This document shows positions 34,581-43,415 of a stretch of 64,000 nt of DNA, piece after piece. Numbering within the stretch: position 1 is the stretch's first letter; every line of letters starts with the position of its first letter. The DNA comes from Sporosarcina sp. ACRSL (lineage in GTDB: Bacteria > Bacillota > Bacilli > Bacillales_A > Planococcaceae). The stretch spans positions 62,001-126,000 of the forward strand of contig NZ_JAKRNT010000005.1 in assembly GCF_022346605.1 (NCBI RefSeq). Reading direction: 5' to 3'. The position numbers and the translations under genes were made by a program. The notes beneath the pieces were generated by a model that saw only the letters and a list, made by a program, of their open reading frames with translations, had not been told where the DNA came from and ran no database searches.

Positions 34581-35229
34581 TCTCATAAATCCCTTCATCT
34601 ACATAATAAAAGAAGTTATCATCGGACATGAGCAACCGCAATTCGGCTTCACCATCTTCGCTATTGGCAGTACCGTAAATGAGGAGTTGTCCCGTTTCCG
34701 GTGCGAAGAAGAATTCGGCATCCCATTCTGATGTCCGGTAATGGTCGCCTTGGAATTTCTCGATAACTTCCTTAAGATCCCCTTCGTCTGCTTCGATTAC
34801 AAGAAATGTAAGTTTTTCTTCATAGTAACCAATTGTCATGCCAACAGCAGGATAGTGATAATAGGCTTCACCATCCATCATATGCTCTTCGTCCAGGATT
34901 TCTGGACTTCCCCATTTCGCTTCTGCTTTTGAAGGAGAATCTCCAAGTGTCATTCCATAAATGAAAAGATGGCCGTCTTCCATGTCAAAGAGGGGCGGTT
35001 CATTTTCCGTTCCAGCGATTTGAACAACTTCTTCCTCCTGATCTTCTTCCTCCGGACCTTTTTCCTCCTGATCTTCTTCCTCCTGAACCTCTCCTTCATC
35101 AACTTCAACAACGGCTGAGCCATTATCTTCCTCGTTGACCGGTTCCAGCTCTTGCACCGTTTTCTCATCGGAGCATCCTGCTAGTAGTAACATTGTAACT
35201 AATACGGAAAACCAAAGTGAACGTTTCAT
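34564..35229 (-). CDS. Acidic lipoprotein of unknown function (possibly DUF4309/YjgB-like)
   Basis: 221 residues. Signal peptide with lipobox LLLAGC (Cys near 19). Residues about 28-70 are almost all Glu, Asp, Val and Gln with repeated EEEDQEE units, giving a disordered acidic linker. The C-terminal domain (about 75-221: GHLFIYGMTLGDSPSKAEAKWGSP) has the pattern small-step, substrate-free domains show in DUF4309-type proteins; this likeness is weak. Its own terminator may be the hairpin element at 34525-34553. Single gene, plus AT-rich upstream region to 35230-35386. Confidence 0.7.
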   Translation of the reverse strand: MKRSLWFSVLVTMLLLAGCSDEKTVQELEPVNEEDNGSAVVEVDEGEVQEEEDQEEKGPEEEDQEEEVVQIAGTENEPPLFDMEDGHLFIYGMTLGDSPSKAEAKWGSPEILDEEHMMDGEAYYHYPAVGMTIGYYEEKLTFLVIEADEGDLKEVIEKFQGDHYRTSEWDAEFFFAPETGQLLIYGTANSEDGEAELRLLMSDDNFFYYVDEGIYEKVPGR

Positions 35230-35349
35230 TTGAAATCCTCTCGTTTCATAATTATGAAATACAATTATTGAAATAAATGACCCTTTATTGGAATAAAAGA
35301 TCTAACAATATTATCCAACAAATCTAGCGTTTTAACAAACTAAAACAAT

Positions 35350-35378
35350 AAAAAAACCCATTTAATAAATAAAATGGG
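35350..35378 (-). terminator. Terminator of the LCP gene
   Basis: On the minus strand GCCCATTTTATTTATTAAATGGG forms a hairpin (CCCATTT/AAATGGG) followed by TTTTTTT. Confidence 0.85.
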
Positions 35379-35386
35379 CAAAACAA

Positions 35387-36319
35387 CTATTTCATTTCCA
35401 AATGATCATTTAACTCAGATTTAACATGTTCAAGCTCGCCGGGATCCATCATATAATACCAAATCCCGTCCATCCATTTTCCTTCCCCTTTTTCAAACTT
35501 AATTTGCTCGACGGATTTGGCGGCGCCCCTATAATTTTTTTGCACTTCCACCATTTCTTCGAATGTCATATTCGTCCGTACGTTATTGCCGATTGCTTCG
35601 AAAATGCTTTTGTATTTTAACAAACTCGAGAGCTTCGCGCCTTTTTGCAAAATCCCTTGAATGACTAGCTTCTGCCTATCTTGCCGGCCGAAGTCCCCGC
35701 GTGGATCATCCATTCGCATCCGGACAAAGGCAAGTGCTTGTTCTCCATTCAACGATAGTTCACCTTTCGGAAATGAATGCTTATTGACGCTAAATTCGAA
35801 TTCATTCACAACAGTCACACCACCGATGGCATCGATGATTTCCTTAAAACTTTCCATATTCACCTGTACAACATAGTCAATCGGGATATCGAGAAAATGC
35901 TCGACAGTAGCTAGCGACATTTCAATGCCTCCAAAGGCATAGGCATGATTTAGTTTATCCTCGAATCCCATCCCGACGATTTCTGCGTACGTGTCCCTCG
36001 GGATGCTTACCATCTTTGTCGATTGAAGCGTCGGATTGACGGTCAATACAATCATTGTATCGGAGCGGCCTTTGTCTCCTTGCCTTTCATCCACACCTAA
36101 AACGAGGACTGAAAAGGGGTCTTTCTCTTGAAAAGCTACTGGGTCCTCTCTCTTTTCAGAGAAAACACGCTCTATTGGTTTATGGATCTCTTTCGCGGTT
36201 TCCGTTAATTCATTCACGAACAAGAAGGTGTAGCAAACAAGTCCAACGACTATGAAAGAGGCAATTCCGCCTGCCCATAGTAAAAGTTTTTTAGTTCGTT
36301 TTTTCTGAGTGTCCGCCAT
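35387..36319 (-). CDS. LCP-family (LytR-CpsA-Psr) cell-wall glycopolymer ligase
   Basis: Membrane-bound phosphotransferase that attaches teichoic acids or other glycopolymers to peptidoglycan; 310 residues. One N-terminal TM (about 12-33), then an extracellular LCP domain (about 65-225). Conserved elements: LGVDERQGDKGRSDTMIV, VSIPRDTYAEI, DYVVQVNMESFKEIIDAIGGV, and ALAFVRMRMDDPRGDFGRQDRQ, with the Arg and Asp residues that bind the pyrophosphate lipid. Older annotations call such proteins transcription attenuators; the enzyme role is now established for the family. Single gene with its own terminator. Confidence 0.9.
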   Translation of the reverse strand: MADTQKKRTKKLLLWAGGIASFIVVGLVCYTFLFVNELTETAKEIHKPIERVFSEKREDPVAFQEKDPFSVLVLGVDERQGDKGRSDTMIVLTVNPTLQSTKMVSIPRDTYAEIVGMGFEDKLNHAYAFGGIEMSLATVEHFLDIPIDYVVQVNMESFKEIIDAIGGVTVVNEFEFSVNKHSFPKGELSLNGEQALAFVRMRMDDPRGDFGRQDRQKLVIQGILQKGAKLSSLLKYKSIFEAIGNNVRTNMTFEEMVEVQKNYRGAAKSVEQIKFEKGEGKWMDGIWYYMMDPGELEHVKSELNDHLEMK

Positions 36320-36426
36320 TATTCTCTCCCGCCAGTTAAAGAATCAAAAATGATAGTTACTAGCAGTTTACGCAGAGAATAAAAAATTAGACATAAATCA
36401 TTTTATCTGAATATTAATTATATATC

Positions 36427-36455
36427 TTGTAATCTGAAATATCGGTTGCTACTAT
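36427..36455 (+). promoter_or_regulatory. Probable sigma-A promoter of the acyl-CoA ligase gene
   Basis: TTGTAA (36427-36432), 17-base spacer, TACTAT (36450-36455), about 40 bases upstream of the start codon. Confidence 0.5.
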
Positions 36456-36495
36456 ATGAGTAGATTGTAAAAACAGTGCAAAGGGGAGATTGTCC

Positions 36496-37995
36496 ATGTT
36501 CATGACGGAAGTGTTAGGGGAGTATGCAAAAAGTCAGCCGGACAAAGTTTTTACATCATTTAACGGCAAAGAGTGGACGTACGGCGAGTTTTATGAAAGT
36601 GCGAAGAAAGTGGCGGGGCATTTTCAAGCAAAAGGATATCAAAAAGGGGATATTATCGCACTTTATTCACTGAATTCCGATCTGTTTCTCGTCTGCTATT
36701 TCGGCATTCAATTGGGCGGTTATATTGTCATGCCGGTCAATACGAAATTAGCGCCCCCTGAAGTGGAGTACATTTTCAATCATTCAGTGGCAAAAGCGCT
36801 TATTTATGATAAAAGACTGGAAGACGTCGTCCAACAGTCGAAGCATCCATTCAATGAGCGCTTGTCGATTCAAGATGATATCGAGTCATTTCTCACTGGA
36901 CATGAGGAGAACTATGAGCCCGCTATCGTTGATGGGGAAGACGTAGCGGTTGTCATGTACACGTCCGGTACGACAGGCAAGCCAAAAGGGGTCATGTTGA
37001 CGCATCAAAATTTATTATCGACCGCTGAAATCTGGTCGGAGGCAATGTCCATTACAGACAGTGACCGGATGCTCATTTCCACACCGTTATTCCATTGCGC
37101 AGCTTGCCATGTGTTTATGATTCCAGTCACGTATAAAGGTGGAACAGTCATCATCGAGGAGGCGTTTTCACCGAAAGGCACAATCGAGCTAATTCAGAAG
37201 ACGGGGCCGACAATTTTCTTCGGCGTTCCTGGTATGTACACAATCATTCTTAACTTACCGGAAATAAAAAATGTCGATCTATCCTCTTTGCGATTATTTT
37301 GCTACGGCGCTGCGCCAATGCCGTATGAAATGGTGAAGAAGCTCAAAGAGACGTTCCCGAATGTGAAAGTGCAAAACCTATATGGGCAGACGGAGAATTC
37401 GCCTGCCGCTTCCACGTTGAAAGACCATCTCGCCCTCGAGAAAATCGGCTCAGTCGGAGAACCACTGCCACAAACTGAAATCCAAGTCGTCAATGAATTT
37501 GGGGAACCGCTTCCGACCGGTCAAGTCGGCGAAATTGTAATGCGCGGCCCACAAGTGATGAAAGGCTATCTAAAAAACAAAGAGGAAACAAGACGGACAA
37601 TCAAAAACGGCTGGCTCTATACAGGCGATCTTGGCCGAATGGATGAGGACGGCCTTCTTTATATCGTCGATCGGAAAAAAGATATGATTATCCGTGGAGG
37701 AGAAAATGTCTATCCGGTGGAAGTGGAAGAAGTGCTTTACCAAATCCCTGGACTTTTTGAAGCGGCCGTTGTCGGCATTCCACATGAAGTGTTAGGGGAG
37801 GTGCCGAAAGCGTACATTGTCGTAAAAGAAGGCGCAACGCTTACGAGAGAAGACGTCATCAGCCATTGCTCAAGCAATCTCGCAAAGTATAAAATCCCTG
37901 CCGAAATTGAATTCCTGGATGAACTTCCAAGAAACGCATCAGGCAAAGTACTGAAACATACATTGCGTGCCAGCGTGCACTCCACAACAACATAA
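36496..37995 (+). CDS. Fatty acyl-CoA synthetase (AMP-forming ligase)
   Basis: Activates a carboxylic acid, probably a fatty acid, to its CoA thioester via an acyl-adenylate; cytoplasmic, 499 residues. ATG 36496 is 7 bases after AAGGGGAG; TTG 36490 is too close. Motifs: P-loop MYTSGTTGKPKGVMLTH (near 155), A5 NLYGQTENSP, A7/A8 YTGDLGRMDEDGLLYIVDRKKDMIIRGGENVYP-type region (abridged; near 375-405), and the catalytic Lys in GKVLKH (near 487). Length fits the short FadD-like group. No beta-oxidation gene is adjacent, so the pathway is open. Confidence 0.88.
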   Translation: MFMTEVLGEYAKSQPDKVFTSFNGKEWTYGEFYESAKKVAGHFQAKGYQKGDIIALYSLNSDLFLVCYFGIQLGGYIVMPVNTKLAPPEVEYIFNHSVAKALIYDKRLEDVVQQSKHPFNERLSIQDDIESFLTGHEENYEPAIVDGEDVAVVMYTSGTTGKPKGVMLTHQNLLSTAEIWSEAMSITDSDRMLISTPLFHCAACHVFMIPVTYKGGTVIIEEAFSPKGTIELIQKTGPTIFFGVPGMYTIILNLPEIKNVDLSSLRLFCYGAAPMPYEMVKKLKETFPNVKVQNLYGQTENSPAASTLKDHLALEKIGSVGEPLPQTEIQVVNEFGEPLPTGQVGEIVMRGPQVMKGYLKNKEETRRTIKNGWLYTGDLGRMDEDGLLYIVDRKKDMIIRGGENVYPVEVEEVLYQIPGLFEAAVVGIPHEVLGEVPKAYIVVKEGATLTREDVISHCSSNLAKYKIPAEIEFLDELPRNASGKVLKHTLRASVHSTTT

Positions 37996-37997
37996 AA

Positions 37998-38030
37998 GAG
38001 GAGCCCTTTCTGATGTCGAAAGGGCTCCTC
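37998..38030. terminator. Strong hairpin after the acyl-CoA ligase gene
   Basis: GAGGAGCCCTTTC (37998-38010) and GAAAGGGCTCCTC (38018-38030) form a perfect 13-bp stem with a 7-base loop. There is no T-run rightward, but TTTTATG leftward. Confidence 0.65.
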
Positions 38031-38144
38031 AGCCTGTTGACAAACGCTCGCATCCGTTGTTGCTCGTGTCGTGACTGAAGTTCTATTCGCGTCTTCGCTC
38101 CACTTCGCGCCTAGGCTGACAAGCGTTTTCAATCAGGCTGAGGA
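38026..38144. repeat. Palindromic 119-bp element with long imperfect arms
   Basis: The left arm TCCTCAGCCTGTTGACAAACGCT (38026-38048; given in two parts: TCCTCAGCCTG, TTGACAAACGCT) is the near-complement of the right arm AGCGTTTTCAATCAGGCTGAGGA (38122-38144; AGCGTTTTCAA, TCAGGCTGAGGA). The 73-base centre is GC-richer than its surroundings and holds short repeats of GCGAAG/CTTCGC. It overlaps the preceding terminator stem and has no coding potential. Probably a small mobile or transcribed hairpin element. Confidence 0.7.
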
Positions 38145-38180
38145 AATCCTGTTTATCTTGTTATTCCCTAAAATTCAAAA

Positions 38181-38330
38181 ACGCATAAACGGTAGAATTT
38201 ACGCATAAATGTCTCCATAAACACATAAATAGTTGAATTGACGCATAAATGCTTCTAAACACGCATAAACGTTCCCATACGCGCATAAATTCTCATAACG
38301 ACGCATAAACGCCTAGAAATACGCATAAAC
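38181..38330 (+). repeat. Eight-copy array of ACGCATAAAY at exactly 20-bp intervals
   Basis: Copies start at 38181, 38201, 38221 (ACACATAAAT), 38241, 38261, 38281 (GCGCATAAAT), 38301 and 38321, so every interval is exactly 20. Ten bases are conserved and the next ten vary freely. It lies between convergent genes. The same core, reversed (TTTATGCG), forms the 59144-59270 array. Not a CRISPR: units and spacers are far too short and no cas gene is near. Confidence 0.92.
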
Positions 38331-38364
38331 TTGCCAACTATCAGATTAGCTCCCATCTAATCCG

Positions 38365-39510
38365 TTACATCCCTTTCAATTTATCCGCAAAGTCCTTCAA
38401 ACTCATATGCGAATGGACTCGCTGCCGATTCAATGCATAAATCGGATCGCCGCGGTGGACATTACCCTCCTCAATCGTGAAAGCAATCGTGATACCCGCA
38501 TCTTTCAGTGCCTGAACGGCTTGGGGAGAGTTTTTTCCGTATGGATAGGCGTGTGCACGCACTTTATGGCCGCCCAAAATCTGTTCAATCGTTTCATTCG
38601 CTTCCCTCATATCCGCAGCGATGGCATAGCGCGATTCCGATTGCAAATAGCTCAAGCCGGTACGTGAATTGAACATATGGTAGGAATTTGTATGGTTTTC
38701 ATACGAATAAACATCAGTCGTTTTTCGCAGATCATCTTCAGAAACCATTCCATGCTTGCCGATTCTGCTAGTAATCAGAAAGGACGTCGCCTTGAACCCA
38801 TGACGCTTCAAGATGGGGTAGCCTAATTCGATTGTCGAATCATAGCCGTCATCGAATGTAATAAGGACGGACTTTTCAGGCAGATTGAGCTTGCCTTGTA
38901 CCCATAATTCCAATTGCCTCGGCGTAATGGTTGTCCAATTGTTCTTCTTCAAATAGTCCATCTGTTCCTCAAAATTCTTTACTTCAAGTACAGAGACATT
39001 ATCGCTCAACTTGACCCTCGTCAAGTCATGGTACATTAACACAGGGATGCCATCGTCGATCACGATGTCCTTCTTTTCAATATAGGCGGTCTTTCCACCA
39101 AAGTTGATCGGATAATAATTGCCTTGTGCTCGTTGAAGATTGATAGTCAGATTCGGCTGTAACTGACCGATCGCCTTTGCCTTTTTGTTAGGCGAATTAA
39201 GAATCGGGACATGCTTTTTCGTAATGGCTCGGACCGGATAGGAACCTTTCAACGATCCATAGCTATCTTTGACGGTTTTCGCACGCTTCTTGGAAAACAT
39301 CACTTCCTCGCCGCCGATAACCGTATGATAATAACGGTCCGTTTCCTTCACGACAGAAGTGGAGGTGCCTTTCATGAAAACGGCTACTTTCTGTGATTGG
39401 TTATAAACAGGTGTATTTTCTGTGATGTTAACGGTAGGAACGCTTCCCGCTTCTGGCATAAGTGGAAAAGCCAGCGTAAATAGAAGCGCCAACCAAAAAA
39501 CTCTTTTCAT
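38365..39510 (-). CDS. Secreted polysaccharide deacetylase
   Basis: Probably removes acetyl groups from a surface polysaccharide such as poly-GlcNAc or peptidoglycan; 381 residues. Signal peptide (1 to about 23), a basic SH3-like region (about 25-150, with NSPNKKAKAIGQL), then a NodB-type domain (about 155-381). Motifs: ITFDDGYD (catalytic Asp and metal Asp near 220), metal His pair in ENHTNSYHMF with four residues between, as in IcaB/PgaB-type enzymes, and AYPYGKNS (near 322). Single gene; its left side is bounded by the 20-bp array. Confidence 0.87.
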   Translation of the reverse strand: MKRVFWLALLFTLAFPLMPEAGSVPTVNITENTPVYNQSQKVAVFMKGTSTSVVKETDRYYHTVIGGEEVMFSKKRAKTVKDSYGSLKGSYPVRAITKKHVPILNSPNKKAKAIGQLQPNLTINLQRAQGNYYPINFGGKTAYIEKKDIVIDDGIPVLMYHDLTRVKLSDNVSVLEVKNFEEQMDYLKKNNWTTITPRQLELWVQGKLNLPEKSVLITFDDGYDSTIELGYPILKRHGFKATSFLITSRIGKHGMVSEDDLRKTTDVYSYENHTNSYHMFNSRTGLSYLQSESRYAIAADMREANETIEQILGGHKVRAHAYPYGKNSPQAVQALKDAGITIAFTIEEGNVHRGDPIYALNRQRVHSHMSLKDFADKLKGM

Positions 39511-39548
39511 GTCTTACTTCCTTTCATTTCTCGCTTGATGTTGAACAA

Positions 39549-39587
39549 GAAAAAACCTTTGCGAACAAGTAATCTTGTCCACAAAGG
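39549..39587 (-). terminator. Terminator of the SLH operon
   Basis: On the minus strand CCTTTGTGGACAAG pairs with ACTTGTTCGCAAAGG and is followed by TTTTTTC. Confidence 0.85.
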
Positions 39588-39600
39588 CTTTCATGCACAA

Positions 39601-41862
39601 TCATCTTGAAATAGTCACTGTCCTGGATGCGCCGATCTGGTTGCCATTACGGTCGTATGCAAGGAACTGTGCTTCTTTATAATAATGAATATCTTCCATT
39701 TCGTTTAGTCCTCGAATGAAGCGATAATTGTTCTGCCCTCGATGAACCAATTCATAATCGATATACCCTCTCGTTGATTCAAATCGGACGATCACTTTTG
39801 CAACCTCTCCGCAAGTTTCACGGATATCCGTCTCCATGAAAACATCGCTATTCGTAATCTTCACGGATGGGGACACAAACATTTGGCTCGCTGACGAACA
39901 AGTCGGCAGCTTCACCCCGCAAGTGATTTCATCCAAAATGGATTGATAGACGAGCCCAAGATCGATGCTGTCTGAAATATGGTAATACGATCCACCTGTT
40001 TCAGCGGCAATTTTCTTGAGAAGCGCAGTATTTAAATTTTTCTCATTACCGAGACCGATTGTGAAGACTGTGATGCCTTTCGCTTTTGCCACTGATAGCG
40101 CAGATGCAATCTGCCTCTCACTCGACTTACCGTCGGTTAATAAAATCGCGACTTTTTTTCCTGAACTATTCATTTGATCGAATGCAGTGATCAAGCCTGC
40201 GCCGATATTCGTTCCACCTGTCTCCTGAACTCGAGGTATATGAGGAACGACTTCGAAAGGCGCACCGGTTCTAAGATTGCGAGCTGACGAATTGAAATCA
40301 GTCGCAATATTCCGTGCGGCATTCAGACGATTAATCAACCTTTGTGTCTTCGCAACCCTTAATCTGTCCGGATCATTCTTCTTCATACTTCCTGACGAAT
40401 CAATGATGAACGCCATTTCCGGTATATCAGAAGTACAGCTCGGATTGATCCGTAACTCCGCATCATGAAGCACTTCGATGCTATGGCTTTCATTCAACAC
40501 ACCAATCAGTTCGTTTGGATATCGCGAATCGTATGGAATTACCTCCGCGATAATGACATCCCGCGTAGGCTGCACAGTTTGGATAGGATATAAGGAAGTT
40601 GTTGCGACACCGTTCCAGAAGTTGACGGTATCAGATAAAAATTGTGATCCACCTGTTGAACGGAAATTTATCCGACCATTGAAATTGTGTACTACTTCTC
40701 CGCCAGGTCGTACAATTGTCGCACGGATAGTTGTTCCTTCATTCTCCAAACGTAGCTCCGCTTGCGGCACATAATTCAAACTGACATTCACAGGCTTCGT
40801 CAAACAAAAAGTACTTCCAAAAGCATCTCGGTCAAGCACTTCAAAAGTGATTGTGTCCGTACGATAAACGGTCGATTTGGGAGCAGTCACTTTAACAGTA
40901 ATATCTGGACCATCTGTTCCGCTGAGGATGGAAGTTCGACCATAGGTGACTTTACTATTCAACTTTTGATCGAAATAATGCTCTCCGTCCAAAATAGCCC
41001 CGGCACTCGAACTTACCCGGACCGCTAAAGAACGGTCGTAAGGGATCGACTCTCCATTGCAACCCTTAAAAGAAACGGTGACATACGTTGAATCCAAATT
41101 GTTTGCAATGAGATCTCGCTTGCCTACATCAATTTCAACGGAATCGATCGGATTAAACACAACAGGCGGTTTCGTTAGTCCACCCGGAGTCGGGAAGTAT
41201 ACTGTTCCGTCATCCTTAAAGTTCTGAGGAAGTTGATAACTACCGTTGTCGCTTCCAGTCGCTTTTTTCTTTAATCCAACTAGATCGCATTCACCCGTTT
41301 TCGACAGTCGATGCAAAAGTTCGACAGCTTCCGCACGGGTAAGGGATTCATTTGCCCCGAAATCATTGAATGTGTTTTTCCCAGTTCGACCACTTGCCAA
41401 GTCTTCCGTGTACAAATAGTAGACGGCTTGCGCTTCGCTCAAATCATATCCATTGAAAGCAGCAATGATCCGTGCCGCTGTTCCTTTTTTCACTGCCCAA
41501 TCACGTGCGAACGTCCTTGAGGTGCCTTCGAGTGGAAGGTGCTTTGATGCTAAATATCGATAGTTCCCGCTCGATTTATGTTCACCTTTCAGGGACGGGA
41601 AAGCGTCCGGTGACGTGCAGTCGAATCGGACGAGCATCGTAACGAATTGTGCTTCCGTAATTGGTTTATCCGGAGCGAATGTGCCGTCCGGATAGCCGTT
41701 TGTCAATCCTTCAGCGTAAGCCCAGCCGACGGATTCAAACGCCCAATGTCCCGGTTTCACATCTTTGAAAGGGCTTGCCGCTTCTGTCGAGGCAGGCATT
41801 AATGAAAAAATCATCACTACCATTAACAGCAATGCGATTATTCTATTGCGTTTCCATTCCAT
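39601..41862 (-). CDS. Wall-bound SLH protein with vWA domain
   Basis: 753 residues. Signal peptide (1 to about 28), then two to three SLH motifs at the N-terminus (about 30-205; FKDVKPGHWAFESVGWAY, GLTNGYPDGTFAPDKPITEAQF, LTRAEAVELL), which bind pyruvylated secondary wall polymer. A beta-sandwich region (about 240-470) leads into a vWA domain (about 480-665) with the MIDAS motif IIDSSGSMK near 488, GGTNIGAGL and LLTDGKSSE. A last beta domain follows. Probably a surface adhesin or S-layer-associated protein. Last gene of a three-gene minus-strand run. This is the second vWA protein of the window. Confidence 0.85.
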   Translation of the reverse strand: MEWKRNRIIALLLMVVMIFSLMPASTEAASPFKDVKPGHWAFESVGWAYAEGLTNGYPDGTFAPDKPITEAQFVTMLVRFDCTSPDAFPSLKGEHKSSGNYRYLASKHLPLEGTSRTFARDWAVKKGTAARIIAAFNGYDLSEAQAVYYLYTEDLASGRTGKNTFNDFGANESLTRAEAVELLHRLSKTGECDLVGLKKKATGSDNGSYQLPQNFKDDGTVYFPTPGGLTKPPVVFNPIDSVEIDVGKRDLIANNLDSTYVTVSFKGCNGESIPYDRSLAVRVSSSAGAILDGEHYFDQKLNSKVTYGRTSILSGTDGPDITVKVTAPKSTVYRTDTITFEVLDRDAFGSTFCLTKPVNVSLNYVPQAELRLENEGTTIRATIVRPGGEVVHNFNGRINFRSTGGSQFLSDTVNFWNGVATTSLYPIQTVQPTRDVIIAEVIPYDSRYPNELIGVLNESHSIEVLHDAELRINPSCTSDIPEMAFIIDSSGSMKKNDPDRLRVAKTQRLINRLNAARNIATDFNSSARNLRTGAPFEVVPHIPRVQETGGTNIGAGLITAFDQMNSSGKKVAILLTDGKSSERQIASALSVAKAKGITVFTIGLGNEKNLNTALLKKIAAETGGSYYHISDSIDLGLVYQSILDEITCGVKLPTCSSASQMFVSPSVKITNSDVFMETDIRETCGEVAKVIVRFESTRGYIDYELVHRGQNNYRFIRGLNEMEDIHYYKEAQFLAYDRNGNQIGASRTVTISR

Positions 41863-41895
41863 CCATTTCCCCGCCTTTCATTCTTCAATCAAATC

Positions 41896-43350
41896 TTAAT
41901 TAAAGAAGAGAATGTCGTCTCGGTAATTCTGTTGTAGATCGTCTTCAAGGAACTCTAGGAAACGGGACGTCAATGCTGCGGCTTGTGCCCGAGTTAACGG
42001 CTGCTTCGGATTGAATCGGTTTCTTTCATCCCCTGAAACGAGTCCGAGTTCTGTTGCGACATAGACGCTGTCCTTCGCCCAATCTGCAATTTGATAGTCA
42101 TCCACATAATGGGTTCGGAAGCCAGGACTTGGTGCACGGCCTTCCATGCCTAAAGCCCGGACAAGAATAGCGATGGCTTGTACACGGGTCAAAGGAGCAT
42201 CCGGGTCGAACCGGTCCGGAGTAACGCCAGTGATAATCCCTTTTTCTACAGCACTTTCAATATACAAATAATCAGGATCTTTGACGTTCAAGTCCTTGAA
42301 AATCGGAGTTCGAGGCGCCTTCTTTTTACTTTTCGGCTCCTCCAGTACACGGATGTCAACGGCCTTCAGGATGCCGACCGTGTATTGATACCGTTTCATC
42401 GGTGTGTTCGGTGAGAAAAATTGCGTTGTTTCGTCAAATACACCAAGTGAATACAGTTTTTCGATATGATCCTTCGCCCAGTGCTTATTCAAATCACGGA
42501 ATTTCGGAACAATGAGCCGCTCGATTTTCGGCGTTCGTTTCCGATTTAAATGTATAGTCCCAACACCATCACCATAAGGGATGTTATATGTGTATTCACC
42601 GATCATATTTGATTCGCTGATGACGGCATGTCCGCCTGTGAAACTGGAAAGGGAAGGGTCATGCGGTTCATATTGAAGGACTCTGCTCTTACTATCGGAC
42701 ACTTTGCTTGTCACAAAGGCGGATTGTCCGTTCGGCTTGACGATTTCATAGTCGATCAACTGCGTTTCAGTAGCCCCCCAGAAGTTTTCGTAGCCCATAT
42801 TTCTTCCGCTGAAATGCACGGTAATGAAATCCTCAGTTTTTGTAGAGCCGTACTTAACTTTATAGATTTTCCTACCGACGACATTGCCCGAATAGTAATC
42901 AGAGGCAGGGCGATTATCAATTACAGTGCCTTGGGAGAATTGATAGTCGTCGAGCGTATATGTCGTTTTATCGGGCATTGTAATCTTTTCGGAATAGCTT
43001 TTAATAGAGCTGTTCGAAGTCGTCTGTCCTTTGTCTTCACGCTTTTCGAGGTCAGCAACATAGACGACGCTTCTCGTCAGTTTTTCTCCATTTTTACCCG
43101 TCAATGTAAAACGATACGTCGAAGTGACCTTACCCTTATTCTCTTTTTCCGTAATCGTTGCTTTCCCGGAGAATTCAATCGGATGACCTGTCAAAAAGAA
43201 CACTTCTTCATAAATATATTCATTTGCAACGCCACCATTATAATCCGGTGGCTTCGCTTCTGCATGTGGCGCGACCAAGAAGAGGGAGATACATAGAACA
43301 CAGGCGAAGACAAATAGCCTGTTCAATTTATTGGGGGAAAACGTTATCAT
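41896..43350 (-). CDS. SLH-domain wall protein
   Basis: 484 residues if it starts at ATG 43350, directly before the signal peptide (about 1-32, ends PHAEA); an upstream ATG at 43407 has a poor context. A beta-rich N-terminal domain (about 35-285) of unknown family is followed by three SLH motifs (about 290-470; FRDLNKHWAKDHIEKLYSLG, FKDLNVKDPDYLYIESAVEKG, HYVDDYQIADWAKDSVYVAT). SLH domains at the C-terminus contrast with the N-terminal ones of the next protein. Spaced 33 bases before 41862, so probably cotranscribed. Confidence 0.85.
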   Translation of the reverse strand: MITFSPNKLNRLFVFACVLCISLFLVAPHAEAKPPDYNGGVANEYIYEEVFFLTGHPIEFSGKATITEKENKGKVTSTYRFTLTGKNGEKLTRSVVYVADLEKREDKGQTTSNSSIKSYSEKITMPDKTTYTLDDYQFSQGTVIDNRPASDYYSGNVVGRKIYKVKYGSTKTEDFITVHFSGRNMGYENFWGATETQLIDYEIVKPNGQSAFVTSKVSDSKSRVLQYEPHDPSLSSFTGGHAVISESNMIGEYTYNIPYGDGVGTIHLNRKRTPKIERLIVPKFRDLNKHWAKDHIEKLYSLGVFDETTQFFSPNTPMKRYQYTVGILKAVDIRVLEEPKSKKKAPRTPIFKDLNVKDPDYLYIESAVEKGIITGVTPDRFDPDAPLTRVQAIAILVRALGMEGRAPSPGFRTHYVDDYQIADWAKDSVYVATELGLVSGDERNRFNPKQPLTRAQAAALTSRFLEFLEDDLQQNYRDDILFFN

Positions 43351-43415
43351 AGTTTTTTCAATCCATCCTTTTTTGAATTGGAAGCGACTTGTACAAGCCG
43401 CTTCCATTCCTTTTA

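Noticed and set aside
36490..36495. TTG start for the acyl-CoA ligase
   Set aside because: It would sit only one base after the Shine-Dalgarno; ATG 36496 is better spaced.
38181..38330. CRISPR array
   Set aside because: Conserved units of 10 bases and spacers of 10 bases are far shorter than CRISPR repeats and spacers, and no cas gene is in the window. The same holds for 59143-59272 and 4869-5047.
42628..43296. 222-codon open frame on the plus strand
   Set aside because: It lies opposite the SLH-protein gene, has no RBS and a composition typical of an antisense shadow.
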